A stretch of 64,000 nt of DNA, taken from Apostichopus japonicus (Eukaryota > Echinodermata > Holothuroidea > Aspidochirotida > Stichopodidae). How positions within the stretch are numbered: position 1 is the stretch's first letter; every line of letters begins with the position of its first letter. This document shows positions 34,001 through 64,000 of this stretch, piece after piece. The stretch spans positions 13,295,303-13,359,302 of the forward strand of contig NC_092581.1 of assembly GCF_037975245.1 (NCBI RefSeq), given 5' to 3'. The translations under genes and the position numbers were made by a program. Under the pieces are notes generated by a model. That model did no database searches. It saw only the letters and a program-made list of their open reading frames with translations, and was not told where the DNA came from.

Positions 34001-34800
34001 TATCATATCATATTGACATTACAATAGTACCAAATAAGTACAGAATCGATGAAATGGGAGTAATGTTTTGGTTTGAGAATAGCACTCTTGAAGTATAGCC
34101 TAAGTAGCCCCCGACCCCCCCCCCCCCCCCTCCGCCCACTCTTTCAATCGCTCTCTACTCAGATTATGATTAATAATACATGGCATGCATTCATTCTGAA
34201 GTTAGTGAATAAAATACTCAACTTGTGGTTGACCTTTGTAACTTGTTCTGGTTTTAACAGTTATTGGATAGACATTTAAAGCCTGTTATCAAATGTGGTT
34301 AAGATTTTTTCTTTGTACGGATGCCAAGAATTTACACAATTAGATAATTCGAAAGAAGATGTGGTTTTGACTTATCAACTGAACGTTAGTAACAAATATT
34401 ATACATGCTCTAAGCTGGCCATTAAACTATTAGTTATATGACTGGTATTACGTCGAAATTTGAACTCCATGCCCCACGGGTAATCATAGCACAACACACT
34501 GGGTAAATTATTTCCGATTAGACCCATTTAACTGTAAAACATTTACATCGGACATTGGATGCTAAATGAAATAATAAAATGCCAAAAAAGGCATTCTTTA
34601 AAGTCAATACAATTCATACAGAGGAAGATGGCAGAAGTATGCGATGCGTTATTCAAGTAAAATCAGCTTTTGAGTTTGATCGTCAAATCTGCCAAAGCAT
34701 AGCTAGTATTACTCAAACATAGGTTTTAAAAAAGTGTAATAGTTCCGGTAGTTATCGATTGTAGACTTTGAAAGAAATTCTTATCCGTGAGCTTTGAAAC
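31030..34800. other. Intergenic, nothing recognised
   Basis: About 3.8 kb between the broken RBBP4 3' end and the RTK copy B start. It is very AT-rich with several oligo-G/oligo-C tracts (31581, 32769, 34117). No conserved coding frame, RNA gene or transposon end was identified. Confidence 0.5.
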
Positions 34801-34933
34801 GGAGAAGGAGGCCCGTTGAAGCTCCCATATACTTTGTTCAAATAGGTAGAGCAGAGATCCCGTTTATAGTCGTTCCCAGTATACACATTTCTCTCCGTGT
34901 AAAATAGCTGAAGAAGTACCGATATAAGGAAAT

Positions 34934-55118
<20,185 letters not shown>

Positions 55119-55234
55119 GTTTTTAAAATCTTTTCCGACCATCAGAGGCAGGTAGTGGTAATTATACACATTTGTAAGGGTATAGAAGAAGTTATGAATT
55201 TATGTTCAATGTGTGTGTATGTATGTTATACATG

Positions 55235-55238
55235 TATT

Positions 55239-55283
<45 letters not shown>

Positions 55284-55325
55284 GTATATATATATATATA
55301 TATGTATGTATATATATATATATGT

Positions 55326-55421
<96 letters not shown>

Positions 55422-55437
55422 ATATATATCAATATAT
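55235..55437. repeat. Compound (AT)n / TATGTA microsatellite
   Basis: About 200 bp of AT with TATGTA and TATAAATA interruptions, just 3' of the RTK copy B stop. Confidence 0.95.
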
Positions 55438-55442
55438 ATCAA

Positions 55443-55590
55443 TAAAGAATAACACACCAGAAAAATTCCACTTCACGACCGGTTTCGTCCATTTGGGACT
55501 CATCAGGCGAAGGTAGGAATCGATACCGGATGATTGGGCCATGAATCGGGTTCCAGTCCGTACCACTCGACCACAGTGATTCTACTGGTG
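55443..55590 (-). mobile_element. tRNA-derived SINE, copy 1
   Basis: On the minus strand GTGGTCGAGTGGTACGGACT (A-box-like) leads into a degenerate B-box region. A conserved body follows with GATGAGTCCCAAATGGACGA and AACCGGTCGTGAAGTGG, ending AATTTTTCTGGTGTGTTATT. The same unit recurs at 55795-55930. A remnant of its two ends flanks the AT tract in copy A (about 5690 and 5935). Confidence 0.6.
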
Positions 55591-55794
55591 TGCTAAAGCG
55601 TATAAATTGGCTTTTGAATAACTGTCATTTACGGCGTATTACCCAAGTGTTATGATTGTACAGAGTGCACCCCTGGCGCTTTGAATCTGACAATTTTACA
55701 CAGAATAAACACTCTTTATAGGCAAGGCAAGCCGTTAGTAAGAATTGAATATGTAGCAAGTGGTATTACAGATATAAAGTCAATTAATGAAGAA

Positions 55795-55930
55795 TAGCAC
55801 ACCAGAAAAATTCCACTTCACGACCGGTTTCGTCCTTTTGGGACTCATCAGGCGAAGGTAGGAATCGAACCCCGGATCTTTGTGTCACGAACCGAAGTCC
55901 GTACCACTCGACCACAGTGATTCTACTGGT
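55795..55930 (-). mobile_element. tRNA-derived SINE, copy 2
   Basis: The minus strand has A-box-like GTGGTCGAGTGGTACGGACT and an excellent B box GGGGTTCGATTCC (reverse of GGAATCGAACCCC near 55861-55873), with the same body as copy 1. The intact B box makes the tRNA ancestry clear. It is absent at the matching place in copy A. Confidence 0.7.
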
Positions 55931-55999
55931 ACAGGTTTTCCTATTGTCAACCGTTTAAAAATAATCCTTTGGTATGCTAGAAAGGACCATATCTGTCTA

Positions 56000-56152
<153 letters not shown>

Positions 56153-56979
56153 CATCTATAGTTTAATACCTGGTAGACAATTACAAACTAACTATATCTT
56201 TCCCAATTAATCAATCTATTCCAAAAGATCTTCAATAAATCCAACAAATTTCTCAATAAAATTCTGATAAATATTTTAAATCCTCTTTTAATAATGATGA
56301 ATTCTTATTTGTATCCATGTTGGAAACATCCAACTCTCCTCGAAAGCTGTGCTTAACGAGGGCATGCATGATCCTTTCTAGCATACCAAAGGATTATTTT
56401 TGAAAAGGTTGAAAATAGGCAAACCTTCTTTGTCATACTCAAAGAAAAAAAACACCAAACATTTGAGAGATTTAATTCTCTTTTTATATTAATATTGCGG
56501 GTTTCAAAATCTGCAGCATTAACTTATGCAGCATGTCCGGTAAGCTCTTTTAGAACCAGAAGGCTCGTCGGTGTTTGCCTGAGTGTTAAATTAAATCCAG
56601 AGATTTATCAATTCTAATAACGCCAACAAGAAGATGTTCTTTCAACTTCATATAAACAAAATCGGAGCACTTTTGGACGAAATTGAACACCGGATCATCC
56701 TTGACGATTTTGTAATGACTTGTACACATCTTGCTGCTGGTGATAAAAGTCTGACTGTTTCCCAGTTGTATCTGTTTCTGCAGCTGACAACCGCAACTGA
56801 TGGTCTTCTGCGTGACGTAAGAACCTTTAGTTGATGAGCACATTTATCAAGGGTCATCTCTCAAATTTTGATACAAAGTACTTTCATCATGTTATGTAAA
56901 TAAATTATTATTTATGTTCTTTGCTGATGGCAAGTCATCTCTGTGACTTAATTATCTTGTTTATGTCACATCATATTCC

Positions 56980-57965
56980 AACTGGAACTGGTTAAATTAT
57001 CTGTTTGGTTTCGGGCTAATAAATTATCTTTCAACATGGATAAAACAAACTTTTTGATTTTTCGTCCTTACCAAAGATTCCTTAAAGATTGATAATCAGC
57101 TGATTTGTAATGTTAGCAATACTAAATTCCTCGGTGTGTAAATTGACAATCATATTAATTGGAAGTCAAATATTCATAAAGTACAAACTTATGTTGCTAG
57201 AATTTTAGGTGTCATGTATAAAATTAAATCATTTATTCCAAATAATATTCTACTCTCTATTTATAAAACTTCAATAATTCCGCATCTTCATTATTGTGCT
57301 ATATCCTGTGCAAACTCTTCTCCCAATAAAGTAAACTCCCTCTTTCTCCTACAAAAAGGAGCTGTAAGAATAATTTGTAATGCATCTTATCGTGATCATA
57401 CCTCCCATTTATTTAGTGAGCTTAAGTTACTGACAATTTTTGACATTTATCATTATCAGTTGGGTATTTATATGTTCAAGTGGTGGGAATGCTTTCTGCC
57501 AACAAAGTTTTCATCTTTTTTTCACTCCTACTAATACAATTCATGACCATAATACCAGACAATAGTCAAATTTATTTCGTGAACATACCTATTCTGCAAC
57601 TTCACAACTAACTGTTAGATATACTGTAACTAGGTTTTGGAATACCCTAGATACCCAGGTCAATAGTTCAAAATCACTTTTACATTTAAAAAAACAACTG
57701 AAAACGGTCTTATTAAATAAGCACGTGTAAAATTTCTAGTTTCTTTTCTTATGTTTAGGTGTATTTTGGTGGGGAGGTGTGTTTTTTTGTTGGTGGCCTA
57801 GACTTGATAAGCTCTGCTTCTGCCAGGTCTCCCCCACTTCACATCATATGTATTTATCAATTGTTTAATTCATATTGAATGTATTTGTATTGTATATTCA
57901 AATGTTATATGTTCACTTTGTTTATGTTATGGTGAAGTGGAAATAAATATTTTTCAATTTCAATT
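56980..57965 (+). mobile_element. CR1/Jockey-type LINE 3' end (copy B)
   Basis: This is a fuller version of the remnant at 6800. Frames give LNMDKTNFLIF, NNILLSIYKTSIIPHLHYC, KGAVRIICNASYRDHTSHLF, LTIFDIYHYQLGIYMFKWWE, HDHNTRQ and a final FWNTLDTQV...KKQLKTVLLN, then stop. A 3' UTR follows, ending GTGGAAATAAATATTTTTCA near 57955. Two frameshifts and a stop show it is inactive. It was present before the segmental duplication. Confidence 0.75.
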
Positions 57966-59138
57966 TAAAAAAGGGCCATAATATGATAAAGATATAGATT
58001 TTATACGTCATAATACTCAGTGCAATTCCTTCTCAATGCTTATCTTATTTGTGAGAAAAGAAAGTTCTTCTTTCTTTTCTGCCCGATGTGCTACATGAAT
58101 CACCTTTAAAGTACAGCATAGTTTGGTGTCATACTTGGATTTTGTCCGAGCCCATTTATCTCCTCTTTTGCGAAATTTCTTTTATTGGAAAAGGAGTTGT
58201 TCTTGTCTATTGTTACTATCAACTTTCACCTTTGCCTCCTAAAGCGAGTGATAAACCAGAGATAACCAAAATGCATTTCGCTTACTTTTTAACATTCTAT
58301 CCGACCATTTATAGTGTGTCCTTACTCGTATCCCGTAAACTTCCAAAGTTGCAATGCAATCGTATTAGACATCATGATGGATTCATAGTCGTTTTCGAGT
58401 GCAATATTTGGTACTTGTATTAACCATCGTAGTGTAATTACTGTGTAATCGTACTCGGCGCACTTCATCTCGATTTTTATCAAATGAAGGACTCACCATC
58501 TTTCATTTTGCAGAAGTTTCCATGACATAGTGGGTAATTGCCATTGCAGAGATCTATACCTCTCTTGTATTACCTTATTTTGCTTGCTTTCTTGCTTGCT
58601 GAAATTTTGTCTGGCCCCCTAAATTTTGAGACCTAGCTACGTTCCACCACTACTCAAACCGCCTTCAATCTGAGATCCTGACGATAGTGGAAAGCCATAA
58701 GATGTATATATAACCGCATATTGACGGATTTAGATTTAAAGCAATTTATCACAAAAATATTGTAACACCTGTTCAAGATCAGGAGAAACGACGGGCTCGG
58801 ATTGGCCTAAAGTGTTTCTTACAGTGTGCCTGTTATCAATAAATAAATCTTGTTGGTACTTCAACAATTAACGGGACCTAATGAAATTGCATTGCAAATT
58901 GGGACCCGTTAATATAAATATGATAAAACATGGGTGACAGCTCCCTCCCCCCCCCTTCCCCTCACCCCCGATGTATCTGCCTATGAACACAATCTCAATC
59001 TCACTGTTTAATCAGAATAGGTTATCCAGATCACCGTGACTCAAATAGCAGGAAAACATGAGCATAATTCGACTTCTTCTTTTTAAGACCTCTGATGATA
59101 TGACACGACATTCGACCTCCGTTGCCCTGGCATGACCT

Positions 59139-62100
59139 AAGATAAGATAAGATTAGTAAAACTTTATTGATCCCAAAGGGAAATTCAGGCACTCGCTCAT
59201 AAAAAAATTAAAATGTTACAAAATAGATGTGTATATTGTACAATAAGACAGTAAGAATAATAAGAAAAAGTCAATATATGGAAGTCAACGTAACAAAACC
59301 TCATTGAAAAGCTTAACTGCACGGGGTATGAAAGAATCTCTGTATCTATTGGTTTTGAGACACTGCCTCTGGACATCTGACTATTATGAAGAAGCTCATC
59401 GAGTAGGTGGGTATGGTCCTTTCATACCGCGTTCAGTTTGAACTCGAGAAGGCTGTGGTAGACCGAGTCAATGGAGGCAAGGGTTCCCTGACTACTCTCT
59501 CCGCTTTCTTAATGATGCTGTTAATACGATCTATTTCATGTTTGTTTACATTCCCACCCCAGCAAATCAAGCAATAACGCCAAATCCCGCTAATGGTACC
59601 ATACTTAAAACATTTCAAGGATGTCATGACGAACATCAAAATTCGACATCTTACGGAGGCAGTACAAGCTAGAATTCAACTTTTTAACAATATATCAATA
59701 TGATCTCCCCATGCCAAGTGATAATTCAGCACTACCCCAAGATACTTATATGACGTAACACGATCAACTAAACTTCCTTTGACAACAACATGGGGTGAAG
59801 GATTAGTATTGCGAAGAAAATCAATAATCATTTCTTTGGTCTTAGCAACTTTTATTTGGAGGAAGTTAAGATCACAGTAGTTCACAAAAGACTGAATTTG
59901 ACGTATGTAAGCTTCATCACTATTACCATTGACTAAGCCAATCATGGCAGTATCGTCAGCAAACTTGATGAGCGAGCACCCTTGTTCTGATGACCTAGCA
60001 TCGTACGTGTCAAGTGTGAATAGGAACGGTGCTAGAACTGTTCCCTAGGGTGCCCCTGTATTTGAAAGAATGACATCGGAGAGACACGAATGGCTGAGTT
60101 TCACCAACTGAGTTCTGTTAGTTAAATAGTTTAAAATCCAGTGAATAAAACCACCGGGAACGTCCATATTCTTAACTTTACTGACTAAAATATGTGGTTG
60201 GATAGTGTTGAATGCAGACGAAAAATCGAAAAATGTCACACGGGCAAAATGTCCTCGGCAAGAATGTTCTAAATGAAAATATAGTTTTTGAAGGATCAAA
60301 AAAATAGCATCTTCACAACTTCGATCTGATTGGTATGCAAACTGGAAAGGATCTAAAAATGGAGTTACGATACGTTCACAAACTTTCATTGGCACAGCAG
60401 TGAGGACAACAGGACGTAAGTCATTCAAACATGATATTGCACTGGTTTAGGTACTGGTATGATACATGATTGCTTCCATAAGTTGGGTATAACACGGGTC
60501 GTGAAAGATTGATTGAAAATATACGTTAACATGTTCGAAAGTTGTATTGCACATTCTTTTAGGACCCGCGGGGAGAGCTTGTCTGGTCCGGCAGCCTACG
60601 ATGAGTGAAATCTTGACAAATGACGACGAACCTCCCCTACACTAACCGTGATGTCACAGTCAGAATTTGCGAACTTCTGTTGAAAATCGTCGAAAAATCC
60701 TGTCGTTCGAAACGATTATAAAAGCAATTCAGTTCGTTCGCATAGTCTTCATCCACTCTGGGTAATAGGCAAGATGGGTTTATTGTTGTATCCACTCATC
60801 AAGCGCACGCCTTCCCAGACGCGCTTCACGTTGCCACCAGTAAAATGCCCTTCTACTTTGACCATGTACGCTGCACTATCCTCGCGAATAATCCTTTTCA
60901 GTTCAGACCGGATTTTCTTCAATCCCTCATGATCTCCTTTACCGAAGAGCCCTTCTTCCTATTGATGACGTCCTTTACCCGTTTCGTAACCCATGGTTTG
61001 TTGTTAGGATAAACTTTAATCTGCTTTGTTGGAGTTGTAAAGGTAGCATACGCCCATTAAAAGCCCCATTGACTTACACACTAAATCACAAAAGTAATGT
61101 GGTCTCTAAGTCTAGATAGAAGTTTTCACTAGCTAAACGCTACCCATCACCGGATAGCTGACAAGTTGGCCTTTCATGACACTATCAATTTTTTGTACAA
61201 TGACCGTGAAAATTTTTTGCTATCCAAGCTGGAAGTTTTCGTCACTTGTAAACAAACCTCTTCACTCAGTGGTAAATTCATTTCCTACGCTGCTCCTGGG
61301 AGGCCTAAAGGGGTCTAAAATTGCCTCAATTGACCCAATTTTCTCACCACATGTACTTCCATTCATGCTCTTCAACATGCAAGCCACAAAAAAACTAGAT
61401 GATGATTAATAACTGGTCACAAAAGATGTTCTCCTGCTGCTTTTTGGTACTTTTCCTGAAGGAGAACAATCGAGCTGATTGATATAGACTCTAATAGGAG
61501 TATGCCACCTGTAAGTTCAACACATAAATTGATGTAATCGCTTACTGTTTCCGTCAATTCATCCAAGTCCCCGGCAGCGTCTATGAAGGCATTCCAATCA
61601 GTAGCATCCAGTTCAGCTCTAAGATGTTCTTAGCTGTCTTCATTCCATTGTTGAAAAGTCACGGTCGACGGTTTCTGCCTCTGAACAATAGGTCTGTACT
61701 TGGGTAGTAAGTTGATGAGGTTATGATCGGCATTACCAAGCGCTGGCAATTGAATGGAGTTGTAGGCATCCTTTACGTTTGAATAGAGCAAACCCAGGGT
61801 AGCAGTAGCTCGTGTTGTGCAAGTCACATGTTGATAGTAGTGCACATTACTTTTCCGGAGGCTACAATGATTGAAATCCCCATTGACGATGAATAATGCG
61901 TCGGGAGATGCCGTTTCCAATTCATGTATCACGTCACACAGTTCCAAAGCAGCCAGTTTCGCAGCACTCCGATGAGGAACATAAATAGTACAAACAATGA
62001 CATGGGAGATCTCCCTGGGTAAATAGTACGGCCTCAAACTGACTGTCAGAATCTCAGCGTTTGTAGAACATGAATGATGCTTGATGGTTGCATGGTTGGG

Positions 62101-62735
62101 ATGGCACCAATTCTCGTTGACATATAAGCATACACCTCCCCCTTTCTCCTTCCCCGAATCAGTAGTCCGATCACCTCGCATTAACTTGAATCCATTGATT
62201 GATACATTAGCGTCATTATGATGTTCAGTAAGCCAGGTCTCCGTGAATAACATGAGACTAGCATTCCGGAATTCATTTAGGTAGTTCACATTGGCACATA
62301 GCTCGTCGATCTTATTGCTCAGGGATTGAACGATATCCATAATAATAGATGGTAAAAAAGGCTTACATTTCTGTTTACGTATCCGTCTTTTAACACCTCC
62401 CGGTTTGCCTCGTTTCCTTTTCTTGATTTCTTTCGGAATGTCCGCATAGTTGGTTAGGCTAGGTGATCCAGTGTGTAGGCCTACACGTTTCACATTACGT
62501 AGGGCATGTAGCTGAGCCGGAGAATAGGACAGTCTGGACGCTAACATAAACACAACGTTTTCTCCCAAACCGAAACACGTCATCACCAAAAGAAATACTA
62601 ATCCAAACGTTAGAACCTTTGATTCCATGTTCAGTAATGTTCCATGAACTTCTAGTGTAGAACGAGTGTCCAAAATGGAAATTTCAAGAGCTTGAGCGAG
62701 TTGCGTCGCCACTAGGGTAGCGCCATCTATATAGT
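59139..62735 (-). mobile_element. Rex1/CR1-like LINE, near full length, private to copy B
   Basis: The minus strand reads a first ORF from ATG at 62712 (to 61630, 360 aa), an endonuclease with LMLFTETWL, IVNGDFNHCSL and ALGNADHNLI. Reverse-transcriptase pieces follow: DLRPVVLTAVPMKVCER, FFDFSSAFNTIQPHI, IHWILNYLTNRTQLV (60045-60428), a KFADDTAMIGL block near 59950, and KYLGVVLNY (59676-59945). At 60044 a stop replaces the usual Gln of the PQGT block. The 3' end has GAATTTCCCTTTGGGATCAA and a TCTTA-type tail. Both ends abut ACCT (59135-59138 and 62736-62739), a short target-site duplication. The empty site is at about 7978-7986 of copy A. Confidence 0.82.
61050..61470. repeat. Foreign insert within the LINE, related to the Kolobok element
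   Basis: AAAAGCCCCATTGAC...AGTCTAGATAGAAGTTTTCA...CTACCCATCACCGGATA (61060-61145) matches 26045-26165 of the Kolobok element in order and spacing. It interrupts the LINE between endonuclease and reverse transcriptase. Its exact ends are not visible. Confidence 0.45.
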
Positions 62736-63429
62736 ACCTTGGACCTTAACAATGTGGATCTTGCACTAACCATGGTGAACACGCACGTACCAAGTATAAG
62801 GTCAATGAAAGTTTCCCTTATCAAGCTATTGAAATGACGAAGTTTTCATAGTTTGATCTCTCGCCGCCTCAGATGACCTTGAAGTGAGCATATCAATTAA
62901 CTATTGTGAACACACACTGCACACACACCAAGTACTAGTTCAATTGAAGTTTGCCTTATCAATGTATAGAGTTTTCAATTTTCACCTCTGTTGACCTAAG
63001 ATTAACTTTGACCTCAACCGTAAACAATAGGGTTATTGTACTTACTATGGGTTATTTACCTACCACGTGATGTTTCTTTATCAAGTTTCGTTTTTACAAC
63101 GGAGTAACATACACTCGTTCATACACATACACACAAGTAATCAAACATGTGAAATGGGAGAGTGGTGGAAGATAATAGGTTACCCGAAAAGCTTATCAAA
63201 CCTCACGGTTTGTGACAAAAGTGGGCGAAAATTGGACAAAAATGGTAACCAATTGTGTTATTGTCCGCGACTCAGTTTCTACCCGACGATGGCTGCAATG
63301 TCCCACATCCACTGGTGTTGGTCTTAGTCGCACCGAATGCCAAGGTTATTTGGCTAGATTGGAAAAAGTCGAAAGATAAATGGTAATGATAAACTTTGCC
63401 TCACACAAGTCCATTGATAAAATGACTTA

Positions 63430-63605
63430 GGTTTGATAATAAAAAAGCTGATTTATTACTTGGCAATACTTAGACATTAATATACAGCACTTTATACTGA
63501 AATATTCCACTAAGCAAAATGGGCTAATTAAGAAAAGGTCAGAGGTGACAGACATAAACATACCTAGCTTGGAAGGGTGTTTAGTGTAATTCAAATACAT
63601 TTTTT
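63430..63605 (-). pseudogene. RBBP4: Inverted RBBP4 exon 5/intron 5 fragment
   Basis: The minus strand reads NYTKHPSKLG followed by [15 protein letters not shown], which matches the end of exon 5 and the start of intron 5 at 13325-13480 ([10 protein letters not shown]...). It sits inside intron-7-derived sequence, replacing about 130 bp of it. Confidence 0.85.
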
Positions 63606-63714
63606 TTTCGAAAACTACATGGCGATGCCACAATAGCTGTAAAACAGTGAACATCTATGTTGATGCTGGGTATTTCCATTCACCTAAATATTTTTTTAAT
63701 TTCTTTTCTTTTAG

Positions 63715-63778
63715 CTGGGACACTAGAACTGACAATACCATTAAGCCAAGCCATTCTGTTGATGCTCACACAGCTGAG
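63715..63778 (+). CDS. RBBP4: RBBP4-like exon 8, right-hand copy
   Basis: Acceptor cttttag is followed by 64 nt and donor gtaag. The exon encodes WDTRTDNTIKPSHSVDAHTAE. It keeps the family valine that the left copy has lost. It is out of context without exons 1-7. Confidence 0.75.
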
Positions 63779-63799
63779 GTAAGCAGTGGACGCCAGAGA

Positions 63800-63985
63800 G
63801 AGGGGAATATTCTTACAGTGTTCCTTTCAGTTGGGGGGGGGGACATCCTTAGAGTGTTCCTTTCAGATGGGGAGGGGAAGCCTTACAGTGTTCCTTTCAG
63901 GTGGGGATGGGGGTGGCCATCCTTACAGTGTTCCTTTCAGGTGGGGATGGGGGTGGCCATCCTTACAGTGTTTCTATTGCCATGT
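63800..63985. repeat. G-rich minisatellite, right-hand copy
   Basis: Units of CTTACAGTGTTCCTTTCAGG followed by TGGGGATGGGGGTGGCCATC. This is the counterpart of 16929-17190 with different unit composition. Confidence 0.85.
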
Positions 63986-64000
63986 TCTAGCAAATCCACT

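Larger units (their letters stand above)
63253..64000 (+). pseudogene. RBBP4: RBBP4-like fragment (intron 7 to intron 8), continues off-window
   Basis: From 63253 the sequence follows intron 7 of the left RBBP4 gene, beginning 15 bp after that gene's exon 7 donor. Exon 8 is intact at 63715-63778, and the G-rich minisatellite of intron 8 follows. Exons 1-7 are absent. The intron carries an inverted 160-bp piece of exon 5/intron 5. Whether exons 9 onward exist lies beyond the window. Confidence 0.8.

Overview
This window is eukaryotic genomic DNA. It is AT-rich, has long introns with GT-AG boundaries, large (AT)n microsatellites and dense transposon debris. The protein content (an RBBP4-type WD40 histone chaperone, receptor tyrosine kinases with a metazoan kinase core, Kolobok, CR1/Rex1-like and L1/Tx1-like elements, and a foldback transposon whose arms are tandem arrays, as in sea-urchin TU elements) points to a marine invertebrate deuterostome, probably an echinoderm. 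A sea cucumber is my guess, not a demonstrated identity.

Layout, left to right. Positions 1-5543 hold the last six exons of receptor tyrosine kinase copy A, entering from the left edge. Positions 5544-10205 are its 3' flank, with LINE remnants and a tRNA-derived SINE. Positions 10206-30966 hold an RBBP4-like gene. Its exons 1-9 are clean, but exon 10 is cut after 11 codons by a TTAA-flanked element. A second, 8.55 kb Kolobok-type element follows, exon 11 is missing, and exon 12 carries a frameshifting deletion of about 35 nt. Positions 31000-34933 show no gene. Positions 34934-55118 hold a complete 13-exon receptor tyrosine kinase, copy B, whose assembled reading frame is 882 residues. Positions 55119-63252 are a paralogous 3' flank carrying a private Rex1/CR1-like LINE. 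From about 63253 the sequence becomes RBBP4 intron 7 and exon 8 again, with a small inverted piece of RBBP4 exon 5/intron 5 inside the intron.

The window therefore records a segmental duplication: kinase 3' end, flank, then RBBP4 sequence, seen at 1-19900 and again at 50312-64000. Each copy later gained different insertions and losses. The left RBBP4 copy is damaged at its 3' end. The right fragment lacks exons 1-7 in this window.

The most notable gene is kinase copy B. It has a signal peptide, then two repeats of a pair (von Willebrand factor C-like module plus a roughly 145-residue extracellular domain I cannot name), one transmembrane helix, and a tyrosine kinase whose catalytic HRD is HGD. 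All ectodomain introns are phase 1, so the VWC-plus-domain exon pair appears to have been duplicated as a unit. I know of no standard receptor tyrosine kinase family with this ectodomain.

All gene models were built by eye from splice signals and reading frame. No transcript or database evidence was available.
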